This document shows positions 11,730 to 20,439 of a DNA stretch of 25,214 bases, piece after piece. Below the pieces are notes generated by a model. The model saw only the letters and a list, made by a program, of their open reading frames with translations. It was not told the DNA's origin and searched no databases. The position numbers and the translations under genes were made by a program. Each line of letters begins with the position of its first letter. Position 1 is the first letter of the stretch. The stretch lies in IMG/VR virus record IMGVR_UViG_3300027816_005126, positions 1 through 25,214 of that record; one strand, written 5' to 3'. The DNA comes from a virus.

Positions 11730-12545
11730 ATGAGTTTAGATTATATTTCCTATTCTGCTTGGAAGGATTGGGTATTTTGTCCATTTAAATACAAAATTAC
11801 ACGTGTTGATAAGGTTCGCTTATTTCAAGGAAATGAATTTAGTGTATTTGGTACAGCAGTACATGATACTGTAGAACAGTCACTTCTTTTGGAAAAAAAG
11901 AGATCCCAACTTGGCCTTCTAAAAGATGATAGCGAAGAAATTGATAAGAAAAAATACTTCCAAAATCGATTTCTAGAAGAAATTACTAAATTAAAAGAAA
12001 ATGGTATAACTGTTTCTGCTGATTTGATAGAAGAAATGAAAAAGCAGGGAGACGAGTTGGTTGAACTTATTTTACCAGAAGTTAAAAATGTTTTTGGTGA
12101 ATACGAAGTAGTCTCAGCTGAAGAAGAAATAAGGCAGAATATCGAAGGAAATCCTAATTTTGATTTCTATGGTTTTATAGATTCAGTCCTAAAAACTCCG
12201 GATGGAAAGTATCACATTATTGACTGGAAGACTTGTAGCTGGGGTTGGGACATTGAAAAGAAAACAGAAAAAGAAACAACTTACCAGCTAACATACTATA
12301 AGCACTTTTTCTGTCAGAAACACAAGCTTGATCCAAAGAATGTTGAGACGTATTTTGGTCTACTAAAGAGAACAGCCAAAAAAGATAAAGTAGAAATCTT
12401 TCGCGTAACAAGTGGACCAAAAAAAGTAGATAATGCTCTTAAAATACTGGATACCTGTGTTAAAAACGTTGAAAAACAGAAGTTTATTAAAAATAAACTA
12501 TCTTGTACAAAATGTGAATTTCACAAAACAATTTACTGTCCATAA
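11730..12545 (+). CDS. Cas4/RecB-like PD-(D/E)xK nuclease with iron-sulfur cysteines
   Basis: A 271-residue nuclease of the RecB/Cas4/AddB type. I-S-Y-S-A-W-K (6-12) and F-G-T-A-V-H45 open the fold, D151 (G-F-I-D-S-V) and D165-W-K167 form the PD-(D/E)xK site. Cysteines C17, C259, C262 and C270 have the one-plus-three spacing of the 4Fe-4S cluster in Cas4 and AddB. Family members trim DNA ends for recombination or repair. There is no CRISPR array or other cas gene here, so a phage recombination or host-DNA processing role is more likely. Its ribosome site lies in a small hairpin. The first glycosyltransferase gene starts 16 bases downstream. Confidence 0.85.
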   Translation: MSLDYISYSAWKDWVFCPFKYKITRVDKVRLFQGNEFSVFGTAVHDTVEQSLLLEKKRSQLGLLKDDSEEIDKKKYFQNRFLEEITKLKENGITVSADLIEEMKKQGDELVELILPEVKNVFGEYEVVSAEEEIRQNIEGNPNFDFYGFIDSVLKTPDGKYHIIDWKTCSWGWDIEKKTEKETTYQLTYYKHFFCQKHKLDPKNVETYFGLLKRTAKKDKVEIFRVTSGPKKVDNALKILDTCVKNVEKQKFIKNKLSCTKCEFHKTIYCP

Positions 12546-12560
12546 ACAAAAGGAAAATAA

Positions 12561-13802
12561 ATGAATAAAAAAACAAAATTATTGATCATAAGTGATCATC
12601 CTTTGTCTAGTTCTGGCGTCGGCACACAAACGAAATATATGATTGACTACCTTCATAAAACAGGTAAGTATGAGTTTATTTGCTTGGGAGGTGCTGTAAA
12701 ACATCACGACTATAGACCACAAAAATTTGATGTTTATGGTGATGATCTCTTAGTAATTCCTGTTGATGGATACGGAAATCCAGATGTTATTCGTGCTATT
12801 CTCAGAGATCATAGACCCGATGCTATCTGGTTTATGACAGATCCGCGATTCTATGAATGGCTCTGGGATATGGAAGACGAGATTCGTGACAAGGTTCCTT
12901 TAATCTATTATCACGTTTGGGATAATTATCCATATCCAAAATTTAACAAGCCTTTCTATGATTCAACTGATATAATAGTTACAATATCTAAATTAACAGA
13001 TGATATTGTCAAGACAGTAGCACCAAGTGTTAAATCAGTCTATCTACCACATAGCGTAGATATGAATTTGTTTAGTAAATTGCCACAGCAAAACATAGAT
13101 AATATTCGTAAACAGCATTTTAATAATAAATTCCTTGTATTTTGGAATTCGCGAAATGCAAGAAGAAAAATGTCTGGTTCAGTAGTTTGGTGGTTTAAAG
13201 ACTTTTTAGATATTGTCGGTAAAGATAAAGCTTGTTTATTGATGCATACCGATCCTAAAGATGGTCACGGTCAAGATCTTGAGGCAATAATAGTTGAACT
13301 TGGTCTAACCAATGGAGAAGTAAAATTTTCTAAAAACAGATCACCACCACAAGAAATGGTAGCTATGTATAATGCCGCTGACGTAACAGTTTGTATATCT
13401 GATGCAGAAGGTTTTGGTTTGAGTTGTATGGAATCGCTTGCTTGTGAAACACCTGTAATTGCTAATATGACCGGAGGCTTACAAGAGCAAGTATTTAATG
13501 GGCAGGAATATTTTGGAGTTGGTATTAAACCGGCATCAAAAGCTGTGATAGGCTCACAACAAGTTCCTTACATCTACGAAGATCGAATTTCAAAAGAAGA
13601 CTTTGTTGATGCTTTGGTAAAATTATACAATATGTCTAAAGAACAAAGAGAAGAGTTGGGCAGAAAAGGCCGACAACATCTTTTGGACAATTATAATCCA
13701 GATATTTTATTACCACAATGGGATGTATTAATTCAAGATGCAATCAAGCCCGGTGTGTGGGAAAATAGAAAATATAATCGTTGGACACTTAAAACATTTT
13801 GA
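12561..13802 (+). CDS. GT4-type glycosyltransferase 1
   Basis: A 413-residue GT-B-fold glycosyltransferase of the GT4 type. The N-terminal Rossmann domain begins K-L-L-I-I-S-D-H-P and has a Gly-rich S-S-G-V-G-T loop near residues 16-22. The C-terminal nucleotide-sugar domain has E-G-F-G-L-S-C-M-E-S (about residues 282-291) and P-V-I-A-N-M-T-G-G. GT4 enzymes are retaining and use GDP-, UDP- or ADP-sugars. Acceptor and sugar cannot be read here. AAGGAAAAT precedes ATG 12561. It starts an eight-gene sugar run and overlaps the leader of the second glycosyltransferase. Confidence 0.88.
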   Translation: MNKKTKLLIISDHPLSSSGVGTQTKYMIDYLHKTGKYEFICLGGAVKHHDYRPQKFDVYGDDLLVIPVDGYGNPDVIRAILRDHRPDAIWFMTDPRFYEWLWDMEDEIRDKVPLIYYHVWDNYPYPKFNKPFYDSTDIIVTISKLTDDIVKTVAPSVKSVYLPHSVDMNLFSKLPQQNIDNIRKQHFNNKFLVFWNSRNARRKMSGSVVWWFKDFLDIVGKDKACLLMHTDPKDGHGQDLEAIIVELGLTNGEVKFSKNRSPPQEMVAMYNAADVTVCISDAEGFGLSCMESLACETPVIANMTGGLQEQVFNGQEYFGVGIKPASKAVIGSQQVPYIYEDRISKEDFVDALVKLYNMSKEQREELGRKGRQHLLDNYNPDILLPQWDVLIQDAIKPGVWENRKYNRWTLKTF

Positions 13803-13813
13803 TCGGAGAACAG

Positions 13814-15079
13814 ATGAAAAAGAAAGTAATTGTTAGAGGACCAGTATTAAGTAGAAGTGGTTATGGAGAAATGGCTCGTTTGGCTATTCATTCATTAGCA
13901 AGGTTCCCAGATCATTTTGATATTACTATCTTGCCAACAAATTGGGGAAGAACAGGAAATCTTCTAGAAACATCAGAAGAAGTAAAATTGCTGATGCCAA
14001 TTATTCTAGAATCACAAAAAAGAATCCAGAATAAGGAACAGTTTGATGTATCAATACAGATTTCTATACCAAATGAATTTGAAAAAATAGCGCCAGTTAA
14101 TATTGGCTATACTGCTGGTATTGAAACAACAAAAGTTTCTCCAAAATGGATTGAAAAATCCATACTAATGGATAAGTTTATTGTTATATCAGAACATTCT
14201 AGAGATGTGTTTAATAATACAGCTTATCAGGCTGTAAATCAGTCTACAAAAGAACAGTTTGAATTCCGTAATACTAAGCCAATAGATGTAGTTGGGTTTC
14301 CAGTTAAAAATTTGGTACCAGTTGTACCAGAATTAGAACTACCTAATGATTTTAATTTCTTGACAGTGGCTCAATGGGGACCAAGAAAGAATATAGAAGC
14401 AACAATTCGTGCTTTTGTTGAAGAATTTAAAGATGAAGAAGTTGGACTAGTAGTTAAGGCAAATTCAGTTAAAAATAATATTATGGATAAAACTCTAACA
14501 GAAGTTAGAATGAAAAATCTACTATCTACCTTACCTCAAGATAGAAAATGTAAAATCCATCTTCTTCACGGTAATATGACTGATGAAGAAATGGCTGGTC
14601 TTTATCAGCATCCAAAAATTAAGGCTTTTGTAAGTACAACGCACGGTGAAGGTTTTGGTATTCCTATGTTTGAGGCTGCATCAGCAGGATTGCCCGTCGC
14701 CGCACCATTTTGGAGTGGACAGACTGACTTTCTGAAAGCCCCGAAGAAAGAAAAGGATACCGGCAAGATTAAAATGCGCTCACACTGTGTTAAAATCGAT
14801 TTTGAGCTAAAGGAAGTACAGAAAGAAGCAGTTTGGGATGGAGTAATTCAGGCTGATTCTAAGTGGGCATATGTTAAACATAGTTCTGTTAGGGAAGCTA
14901 TGAGAGAATTGGTTAAGAACTATGCACCAAATCTTTCACAGGCGAAAAAGTTACAAGAACATGTATTGAAGACTTTCACCGAAGAAGTCGTTTTCAGGCA
15001 ATTTGCTGAAAGTGTTTGGGGCGGCTCATTAGAAAATAATACCGAAAATAAAGAAATGATTATTGGTGATTTACTGTGA
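13814..15079 (+). CDS. GT4-type glycosyltransferase 2
   Basis: A 421-residue GT4-type enzyme. The N-terminal S-R-S-G-Y-G-E-M-A-R segment lies at about residues 13-22, F-L-T-V-A-Q-W-G-P-R-K-N begins the C-terminal domain, and G-E-G-F-G-I-P-M-F-E-A-A plus P-V-A-A-P-F-W-S-G form the donor site. The W-G-P-R-K-N segment closely parallels the W-T-P-R-K-G of the third enzyme, suggesting old duplication. The open frame begins at a TTG (13799), but ATG 13814 has a GGAGA ribosome site and is preferred. The stop overlaps the GTG start of the third enzyme by 4 bases. Confidence 0.88.
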   Translation: MKKKVIVRGPVLSRSGYGEMARLAIHSLARFPDHFDITILPTNWGRTGNLLETSEEVKLLMPIILESQKRIQNKEQFDVSIQISIPNEFEKIAPVNIGYTAGIETTKVSPKWIEKSILMDKFIVISEHSRDVFNNTAYQAVNQSTKEQFEFRNTKPIDVVGFPVKNLVPVVPELELPNDFNFLTVAQWGPRKNIEATIRAFVEEFKDEEVGLVVKANSVKNNIMDKTLTEVRMKNLLSTLPQDRKCKIHLLHGNMTDEEMAGLYQHPKIKAFVSTTHGEGFGIPMFEAASAGLPVAAPFWSGQTDFLKAPKKEKDTGKIKMRSHCVKIDFELKEVQKEAVWDGVIQADSKWAYVKHSSVREAMRELVKNYAPNLSQAKKLQEHVLKTFTEEVVFRQFAESVWGGSLENNTENKEMIIGDLL

Positions 15080-16248
15080 AAAGATTATTGTTTGTCTCCA
15101 CATTCAGAGGACCGTCTGGATATTCTGTTGCAGCTAGAAGTTATTTAAAATGTTTAGATTCGTTTTTACAAATGAATCCGGGTGCTTTTGAATTAGGTCT
15201 TTATACTTGGAATTTTGAACAAGCCAAACTGTCCAAATCAGAAATACAATTAATTGAAAAATATGAATTAAAAAATAGTGATGAAATGGTAGAGTTTTGT
15301 AAAAAAGATTATGATGTTGCTTGGTTTTTAACACCAAATTTAATAATTGATCATTTAAAATTTGATCCCATTTTCCAAAATTCTAAAAAAAATACCAATA
15401 TGGTTGTTTGGGAAACAGATAGGGTACCGGCATTTTGGTTAGAAAATTATAAAAAATATTTTCACCAAATTATTGTACCTTGCGATTGGAATAAGCAAGT
15501 TTTTGAGTCACAAACGGGACTCCCTACGTATAAGATTCCATATTTGATTGATTTTTCTGAACCAATCAGAAAAGAACAGAAAAAAGTATTTAATATTCTA
15601 TCTATGTCTCAGTGGACACCAAGAAAAGGTTTTGATTTACTGATAAAAGCTTATTGTAGTGAGTTTTATCATCAAGAAGATGCTCTATTAACAATAAAGA
15701 CATATGGCTTTGGACCAGCGACTGGTAAGTTCGAAGAAGACAGAAATCACATATTATCAGAAGTTAAAAATTATAAAAATTCAATAAGTCATTATCTAGA
15801 TCCAATGAAATGCAAAATTAATGTAGTAACCGGTCTTTTATCAAAACAGGAAATTGACATAATAATAGATAATTCTAATTTATTTTGTTTGCCGACAAGA
15901 GGCGAGGGTTTTGGATTAACAATTGCTGAAGCTATAGGCCGAGAATTACCTGTGATGACACCAGATAAAGGTGGCCATATAGATTTTATTCATCCGGATA
16001 ATTTCTTTATAAATTCCAGGTTTATGACCTGTACCGGTGCTTTTACTAAGGATTACTCATCAGTAGAAATGAAATTGGTTGAAACAGATTTAGATGATTT
16101 ACGAAACCAGCTTAGGAAAGCATATAATTTGTGGAAAGAGAACCCTGAACAATTAAAACGAACCGGTATAGAATCACGTAAATTTTTGCAAGAGTATTGC
16201 AATCCACAAAAAATAACCCAAGATTTGGTCAATGTTTTATTGAATTGA
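15076..16248 (+). CDS. GT4-type glycosyltransferase 3, GTG start
   Basis: A 390-residue GT4-type enzyme starting at GTG 15076 within a GTGA overlap with the previous gene, so it is translationally coupled. It shows G-P-S-G-Y-S-V-A-A-R near residues 12-21, L-S-M-S-Q-W-T-P-R-K-G at the start of the C-terminal domain, and G-E-G-F-G-L-T-I-A-E-A with P-V-M-T-P-D-K-G-G as the donor-binding motif. It shares domain order and several motifs with the enzyme before it. Sugar and acceptor are unknown. The gmd gene follows after nine bases with its own ribosome site. Confidence 0.88.
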   Translation: MKRLLFVSTFRGPSGYSVAARSYLKCLDSFLQMNPGAFELGLYTWNFEQAKLSKSEIQLIEKYELKNSDEMVEFCKKDYDVAWFLTPNLIIDHLKFDPIFQNSKKNTNMVVWETDRVPAFWLENYKKYFHQIIVPCDWNKQVFESQTGLPTYKIPYLIDFSEPIRKEQKKVFNILSMSQWTPRKGFDLLIKAYCSEFYHQEDALLTIKTYGFGPATGKFEEDRNHILSEVKNYKNSISHYLDPMKCKINVVTGLLSKQEIDIIIDNSNLFCLPTRGEGFGLTIAEAIGRELPVMTPDKGGHIDFIHPDNFFINSRFMTCTGAFTKDYSSVEMKLVETDLDDLRNQLRKAYNLWKENPEQLKRTGIESRKFLQEYCNPQKITQDLVNVLLN

Positions 16249-16256
16249 GGAATAAA

Positions 16257-17234
16257 ATGACAAAACAAAAAGTAGCATTAATAACTGGAGTAAATGGACA
16301 AGATGGTTCGTATCTTGCCGATCTACTTCTTTCAAAAAATTATAAAGTAGTAGGCTTGCTAAGATATACTGCATCGAATGACACAGCAAAATTAGCCGGT
16401 ATACAACACAATTTAGCAAATCCAGATTTTTTGATTGAAACTGGAGACATTACTGATGCCTCTGCGATGTGGAGATTAATCGATAAACATAAACCAAATG
16501 AAATCTATAATCTTGCCGCACAATCACACGTTGGAGAGTCTTACCGTTCACCGATGAGTACAGTACATATTGATGCTGTAGGTCCAATGAATATCTTGGA
16601 AACAATTCGATGTATCGATAAAAGTATCCGCTTTTATCAAGCGTCAACATCAGAAATGTTTGGTGATATGCCTGGACCACAAAATGAAGATACTGTATTT
16701 TCTCCAATTTCACCATATGCTTGTGCTAAAGTTTTTGCACACAACCTAACTGCTACATATCGTAAATCATATGATATGTTTGCTTGTTCTGGTATTCTCT
16801 TTAATCACGAATCACCAAGACGTGGAGAGCATTTCGTAACTCGTAAAATTACAAAAGCTGCGGCTAATATTTTAGCTGGTAAACAAGATAAACTAGAATT
16901 AGGTCGTATTGATACAAAACGTGATTGGGGTTTTGCCGGCGATTATGTAGAAGCTATGTGGTTAATGCTTCAAAATAGTGAGCCAAGAGATTATGTTATT
17001 GGTACCGGTGAAACACACACCGTTAAAGAATTCGTAGAAGAAATCTTTACTCTTGCCGGCCTTGATCCAGAAAAACAAATGGTTTCAACTGAAACACTTT
17101 TTAGGCCACACGATGTTGCTTTCCTTTTGGCAGATCCAAAAAGAGCAGAACAGGAATTAGGCTGGAAACGTAAAGTAGGTTTTAAACAGCTAGCAAAAAT
17201 GATGTTTGAGCACGATAAAACTTCATTAAAATAA
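16257..17234 (+). CDS. gmd: GDP-mannose 4,6-dehydratase
   Basis: A 325-residue short-chain dehydrogenase-type enzyme that converts GDP-D-mannose to GDP-4-keto-6-deoxy-D-mannose, the entry to GDP-fucose, GDP-rhamnose and GDP-perosamine. The NADP loop T-G-V-N-G-Q-D-G-S-Y-L lies at residues 10-20, the catalytic S-T-S-E-M-F-G near 130-136, Y154-x3-K158 in S-P-Y-A-C-A-K, then N-H-E-S-P-R-R-G-E-H-F-V-T-R, which is diagnostic for Gmd, and W-G-F-A-G-D-Y-V. It is slightly shorter than most bacterial Gmd proteins. The open frame reaches back to 16197, but ATG 16257 has a GAGG ribosome site. Neither a GDP-fucose synthase nor an Rmd reductase is present in this window; an aminotransferase and an acetyltransferase are. 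Confidence 0.95.
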   Translation: MTKQKVALITGVNGQDGSYLADLLLSKNYKVVGLLRYTASNDTAKLAGIQHNLANPDFLIETGDITDASAMWRLIDKHKPNEIYNLAAQSHVGESYRSPMSTVHIDAVGPMNILETIRCIDKSIRFYQASTSEMFGDMPGPQNEDTVFSPISPYACAKVFAHNLTATYRKSYDMFACSGILFNHESPRRGEHFVTRKITKAAANILAGKQDKLELGRIDTKRDWGFAGDYVEAMWLMLQNSEPRDYVIGTGETHTVKEFVEEIFTLAGLDPEKQMVSTETLFRPHDVAFLLADPKRAEQELGWKRKVGFKQLAKMMFEHDKTSLK

Positions 17235-17235
17235 T

Positions 17236-18123
17236 ATGGGAAACAAAATTTTAATTATTAATTGTGGAGCAGGTGGTGATATTTTAAATTGTACACCAAT
17301 TGTAAAACATCACAAAATAGTAGAACCAGATTGTCAAATAACTTGGCTGACCAGTAAAAAATATGTACATATATTAAAAAATAATAAAAATATTGATAAT
17401 ATATTAATATATGAAAATATACACACAGGCGATGATTTGCATAGTTATGTAAATATGACCTTTTTTATCGAACAGAATGAGAAAGAGTTATTTTCAAAAT
17501 ATGATATAGTCAAGTTTGTAGCTCCATATTATTATTCTCTCAAGAACAGAATCGAACTTTCAAGACAAGAAGATAATTTATTGAATATCATAAAATATAA
17601 AACATCCGGAATTACAAATTTTGCTTGTGACTTTATTCCAAATATATTTTTAACTCAAGAAGAAAAACTAGAAGCACAACACTTTGTTAAAAGTATTAAT
17701 AATGATAAAAATAAGTTTATTTTATTAGAATATGAAAATTTCTCTAATCAATCTCCATTTAATTTAAATTATATAAAAATTTTGTGTGATTTTGCTGAAG
17801 ATAGAGGATATAGTATTATTTTTAGTGGAAAAAATAAGCCAGAATATTTTGATTCATTAGCAAAAAAATATGGAATAGATATCCATTTTTATAATGGTTC
17901 TTTTATGTCTAATGCAGAGTTGTACAATTTGGTCGATATGTTTATCGGCTGTTGTTCTGGATTAAGCTGTTTAACACATTCTGACTTTTGCGATATATCT
18001 AAGCCTAGAATTGAGGTAACACATGGCTTACATTGGAGTAGTTTTGAGTGGAAGCATATGCAAAATAAAACCATTGTTACAACAATTGATCAATTCAAAG
18101 AAAGTTTAAAAAATTGTATATGA
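17236..18123 (+). CDS. GT9-like (heptosyltransferase-type) glycosyltransferase
   Basis: A 295-residue protein with the outline of GT9 enzymes such as LPS heptosyltransferases: N-terminal C-G-A-G-G-D-I-L-N-C-T-P-I-V (about 10-23), then P-D-C-Q-I-T-W-L-T-S, and a C-terminal donor region N-A-E-L-Y-N-L-V-D-M-F-I-G-C-C-S-G-L-S-C-L. GT9 enzymes usually transfer ADP-heptose or GlcNAc onto lipid A-core. It is AT-rich and somewhat diverged, so the exact sugar is unclear. It starts one base after gmd and overlaps the acetyltransferase by 4 bases (ATGA), which ties it into the sugar operon. Confidence 0.75.
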   Translation: MGNKILIINCGAGGDILNCTPIVKHHKIVEPDCQITWLTSKKYVHILKNNKNIDNILIYENIHTGDDLHSYVNMTFFIEQNEKELFSKYDIVKFVAPYYYSLKNRIELSRQEDNLLNIIKYKTSGITNFACDFIPNIFLTQEEKLEAQHFVKSINNDKNKFILLEYENFSNQSPFNLNYIKILCDFAEDRGYSIIFSGKNKPEYFDSLAKKYGIDIHFYNGSFMSNAELYNLVDMFIGCCSGLSCLTHSDFCDISKPRIEVTHGLHWSSFEWKHMQNKTIVTTIDQFKESLKNCI

Positions 18124-18752
18124 AAAAAAAATATATATTTGGTACAAAAGGTTTTGCTAAAGAAGTAGAGTTCATAATTTATGAAAACTTTGGTAGCTTG
18201 GCAGATGTTGTTTTTGTAGCAGAAGATTCTTCTGAAGACTTAGGCACCCAAATTAATGGCAGATCTGTAATTTCAGAGAAAGATTTTTTTAATATTAATG
18301 AAGATATCGAGTGTTTTATAGCAGTTGGAAGTCCAAATATAAAACAAAAAATTTATTCTAAGTTAAAAAATAAAAATAATATTTCTTTTCCAAATCTTAT
18401 ACATAAATCTGTTGTATTAGATGAGCGATTTGTTAAGTTAGGTTTTGGAAATATATTATGTTCTCATGTATCTGTTACTACAAATATTGTAATTGGTAAT
18501 TTTGTACATATTAATTTAAATTGTACTCTTGGTCACGATTCTAGAATCGAAGATTTTGTTACCTGCTCGCCAGGTTGTAATATATCTGGAAATGTAAATA
18601 TACAAAATTTAGCCTATCTCGGTACAAATTGTATTATAATCGAAAATAAAAAAATTGCTAGTAATGTAATAATTGGTGCTGGAGCGGTAGTAGTGAAAGA
18701 TCTTTTAGAATCTGGCACATATGTTGGAATGCCTTGTAAAAAAATTAAATAG
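18120..18752 (+). CDS. PglD/NeuD-like sugar O/N-acetyltransferase
   Basis: A 210-residue acyltransferase of the left-handed beta-helix family. The N-terminal G-T-K-G-F-A-K-E-V (8-16) is the Rossmann-like entry typical of PglD/NeuD/PerB, followed by I-A-V-G-S-P. Hexapeptide repeats run from about residue 95 to 205, with catalytic-type H139 in L-G-H-D-S-R-I. Relatives acetylate the 4-amino group of UDP-bacillosamine (PglD) or GDP-perosamine (PerB). With gmd and a DegT aminotransferase alongside, an N-acetyl-perosamine role is attractive but inferred. The start is the ATG of the ATGA overlap; a TTG six bases earlier is less likely. Confidence 0.85.
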   Translation: MKKKYIFGTKGFAKEVEFIIYENFGSLADVVFVAEDSSEDLGTQINGRSVISEKDFFNINEDIECFIAVGSPNIKQKIYSKLKNKNNISFPNLIHKSVVLDERFVKLGFGNILCSHVSVTTNIVIGNFVHINLNCTLGHDSRIEDFVTCSPGCNISGNVNIQNLAYLGTNCIIIENKKIASNVIIGAGAVVVKDLLESGTYVGMPCKKIK

Positions 18753-18761
18753 GAGTTTAAT

Positions 18762-19070
18762 ATGGCGGATACACTAGGAAGTTTAATTGATAAATTATTT
18801 ACTATAGATACAAAAATGTGGAATAATCAAGAAGAAATATATAAAATTCGTAAAATGGATTTTGAACAATATAAGACAGAATACTTTTCGAATGAAGAGG
18901 GCGCTAAACGTCTTTGGGACTGTTTGAAAAGAGCAACAGATCTTAATGTTCAAAGAAACCAGTTGATTGACGAGATTGATCAAAAAGTAATTCTAATGAT
19001 TACCGAAGCTGCTGCAGGTAAAGAATTAGATGACGGTAAAAATATACAAAGAAAGCACAAAACATACTAA
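18762..19070 (+). CDS. Small DUF4254-like protein in the sugar cluster
   Basis: A 102-residue helical protein. T-L-G-S-L-I-D-K-L, then K-M-W-N-N-Q-E, then L-N-V-Q-R-N-Q-L-I-D-E-I-D resembles the pattern of short DUF4254-type proteins, which I recall being encoded beside glycosyltransferase genes in bacteria and T4-like phages. The function is unknown. AGGAG is a good ribosome site nine bases after the acetyltransferase. An AT-rich inverted repeat follows it before the aminotransferase. Confidence 0.65.
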   Translation: MADTLGSLIDKLFTIDTKMWNNQEEIYKIRKMDFEQYKTEYFSNEEGAKRLWDCLKRATDLNVQRNQLIDEIDQKVILMITEAAAGKELDDGKNIQRKHKTY

Positions 19071-19082
19071 GGAAATTAAAAC

Positions 19083-19108
19083 ATAGTATTATATTTTAAA
19101 AATACTAT
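19083..19108 (+). repeat. AT-rich inverted repeat before the aminotransferase gene
   Basis: ATAGTATT (19083-19090) and AATACTAT (19101-19108) form an 8-bp stem with a 10-base A/T loop in the 55-base gap before the aminotransferase. The stem is weak and has no U tract after it. It could be an operator or a minor terminator, or chance in AT-rich DNA. Confidence 0.35.
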
Positions 19109-19125
19109 AACTGATATATCAAAAT

Positions 19126-20238
19126 ATGATAAAAGTATACGATCCATTTATTAATGAAAAAACAAAAAAATATGCATATGAGGCTATAGAATCCGGATGG
19201 ATATCTTCGCAAGGCGAGTTCATACAGAGAGCAACAGATAAACTTAAGGAAGTATTGAAAACAGAAAATCTGTTTTTAGTAAGTAATGGTACTACCGGTA
19301 TGCATTGCGTCTCTAAAGCCATTCAGATTAAATATCCAAATATTAAAACACTAATAGTACCAAACAATTCTTATGTTGCAGCTTGGAATACTTTTTTATA
19401 TGAAGAAAAATTCTCTTTAGTATCTGTAGATTGTAATATTGATTCCTGGAACTATGATTTAAATGAATTATTTGAACTTTTAGACAAATCAGACTTACAT
19501 ACAACAGCTTTATTGTGTGTACATAATCTTGGAAATATAATAAATATTGATTTGATAAAAGAGAAATATCCAGAACTATTAGTTGTTGAGGATAATTGTG
19601 AAGGACTGTTTGGAAAATATAATGGTAAATTTTCCGGTACACAAACTTTTGCTTCTGCTGTTTCGTTCTTTGGTAATAAAACTATTACCTGTGGTGAAGG
19701 TGGAGCAGTCATAATCAATGATAAACAAATTCTAGAATATCTAAAATCTTTTATTAATCAAGGTAATACAAACCAAAGATTTAAGCATGATAAAATAGCT
19801 CAAAACTATCGCTTGACAAATGTACAAGCGGCGTTTTTATTAGGTCAACTAGAAAGTCTAGATGAAATATTAAATCTAAAAATAGATTTATACAATACAT
19901 ATACAAATTCTTTTAAAGATTTAGATTTTGTACAAGTTCAAGTACAAGAAACCAACACAGAACACTCCTGCTGGATGTTTGGTCTAAGATTTACAAATGG
20001 AATTACTTACAATAAAGCTCTTGGTTATTTTAATAAAAACGGAATAGACATAAGACCTATGTTTTATACTCATGAGAAGCAAGAATTCTTAAAAAATAAA
20101 ATAACTACGAACAGAACAAATCAGAATGGCAATTTAGTAAATAATTATTCTGTGGTTCTTCCTAGTTATCCTTCTTTACAAAAAGCACAGATTCAGCATA
20201 TAATAGAGACAGTCAAAAATATCAATAAAGATATTTGA
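19126..20238 (+). CDS. DegT/DnrJ/EryC1 sugar aminotransferase, perosamine synthase-like
   Basis: A 370-residue PLP-dependent aminotransferase acting on 4-keto sugars. The PLP lysine is K185 in S-F-F-G-N-K-T-I-T-C-G-E-G-G, the pyridine-binding aspartate is D156 in V-V-E-D-N-C-E, and the phosphate site is S-N-G-T-T-G-M-H (53-60). The S-F-F-G-N-K-T-I-T motif is close to that of GDP-perosamine synthases (Per/RfbE), which aminate GDP-4-keto-6-deoxymannose, exactly the product of the neighbouring gmd. Other keto-sugar substrates are possible. It lacks a strong Shine-Dalgarno, and an AT-rich inverted repeat lies upstream. Confidence 0.88.
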   Translation: MIKVYDPFINEKTKKYAYEAIESGWISSQGEFIQRATDKLKEVLKTENLFLVSNGTTGMHCVSKAIQIKYPNIKTLIVPNNSYVAAWNTFLYEEKFSLVSVDCNIDSWNYDLNELFELLDKSDLHTTALLCVHNLGNIINIDLIKEKYPELLVVEDNCEGLFGKYNGKFSGTQTFASAVSFFGNKTITCGEGGAVIINDKQILEYLKSFINQGNTNQRFKHDKIAQNYRLTNVQAAFLLGQLESLDEILNLKIDLYNTYTNSFKDLDFVQVQVQETNTEHSCWMFGLRFTNGITYNKALGYFNKNGIDIRPMFYTHEKQEFLKNKITTNRTNQNGNLVNNYSVVLPSYPSLQKAQIQHIIETVKNINKDI

Positions 20239-20259
20239 AACATTAATTGGAGTAAAGAA

Positions 20260-20439
20260 ATGAAATTATCAAAACAAGCTATGGGCTCATTAATGATGGC
20301 TCTACAAAAGAGTCTACTAGAACAAAGCGATATAGTTCCAGTATTAGAAGAATTAGAATGGGAAAGTGTTGATGGTAATCTTTTTGTTAAAAATCCACCA
20401 GCTTTCTCTGTTAACCAAGTTGAACACGAAGTAGACTGA
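20260..20439 (+). CDS. Small conserved phage protein (59 aa)
   Basis: A 59-residue ORF starting at ATG 20260 with a GGAG ribosome site. The N-terminal half is a helix with M-G-S-L-M-M-A-L-Q-K, then an acidic middle and V-K-N-P-P-A-F near the end. I recall similar short ORFs next to the late sigma gene in T4-like phages, but no function is known. Its stop overlaps the next start (ATGA), so it is coupled to the zinc ribbon gene. Confidence 0.7.
   Translation: MKLSKQAMGSLMMALQKSLLEQSDIVPVLEELEWESVDGNLFVKNPPAFSVNQVEHEVD

Noticed and set aside
11730-12545. CRISPR-Cas system suggested by a Cas4-like nuclease
   Set aside because: No repeat-spacer array and no other cas gene are visible; such nucleases are common in phages on their own.
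16197-16256. Upstream extension of gmd into the third glycosyltransferase gene
   Set aside because: The ribosome site GAGG and the family N terminus point to ATG 16257.
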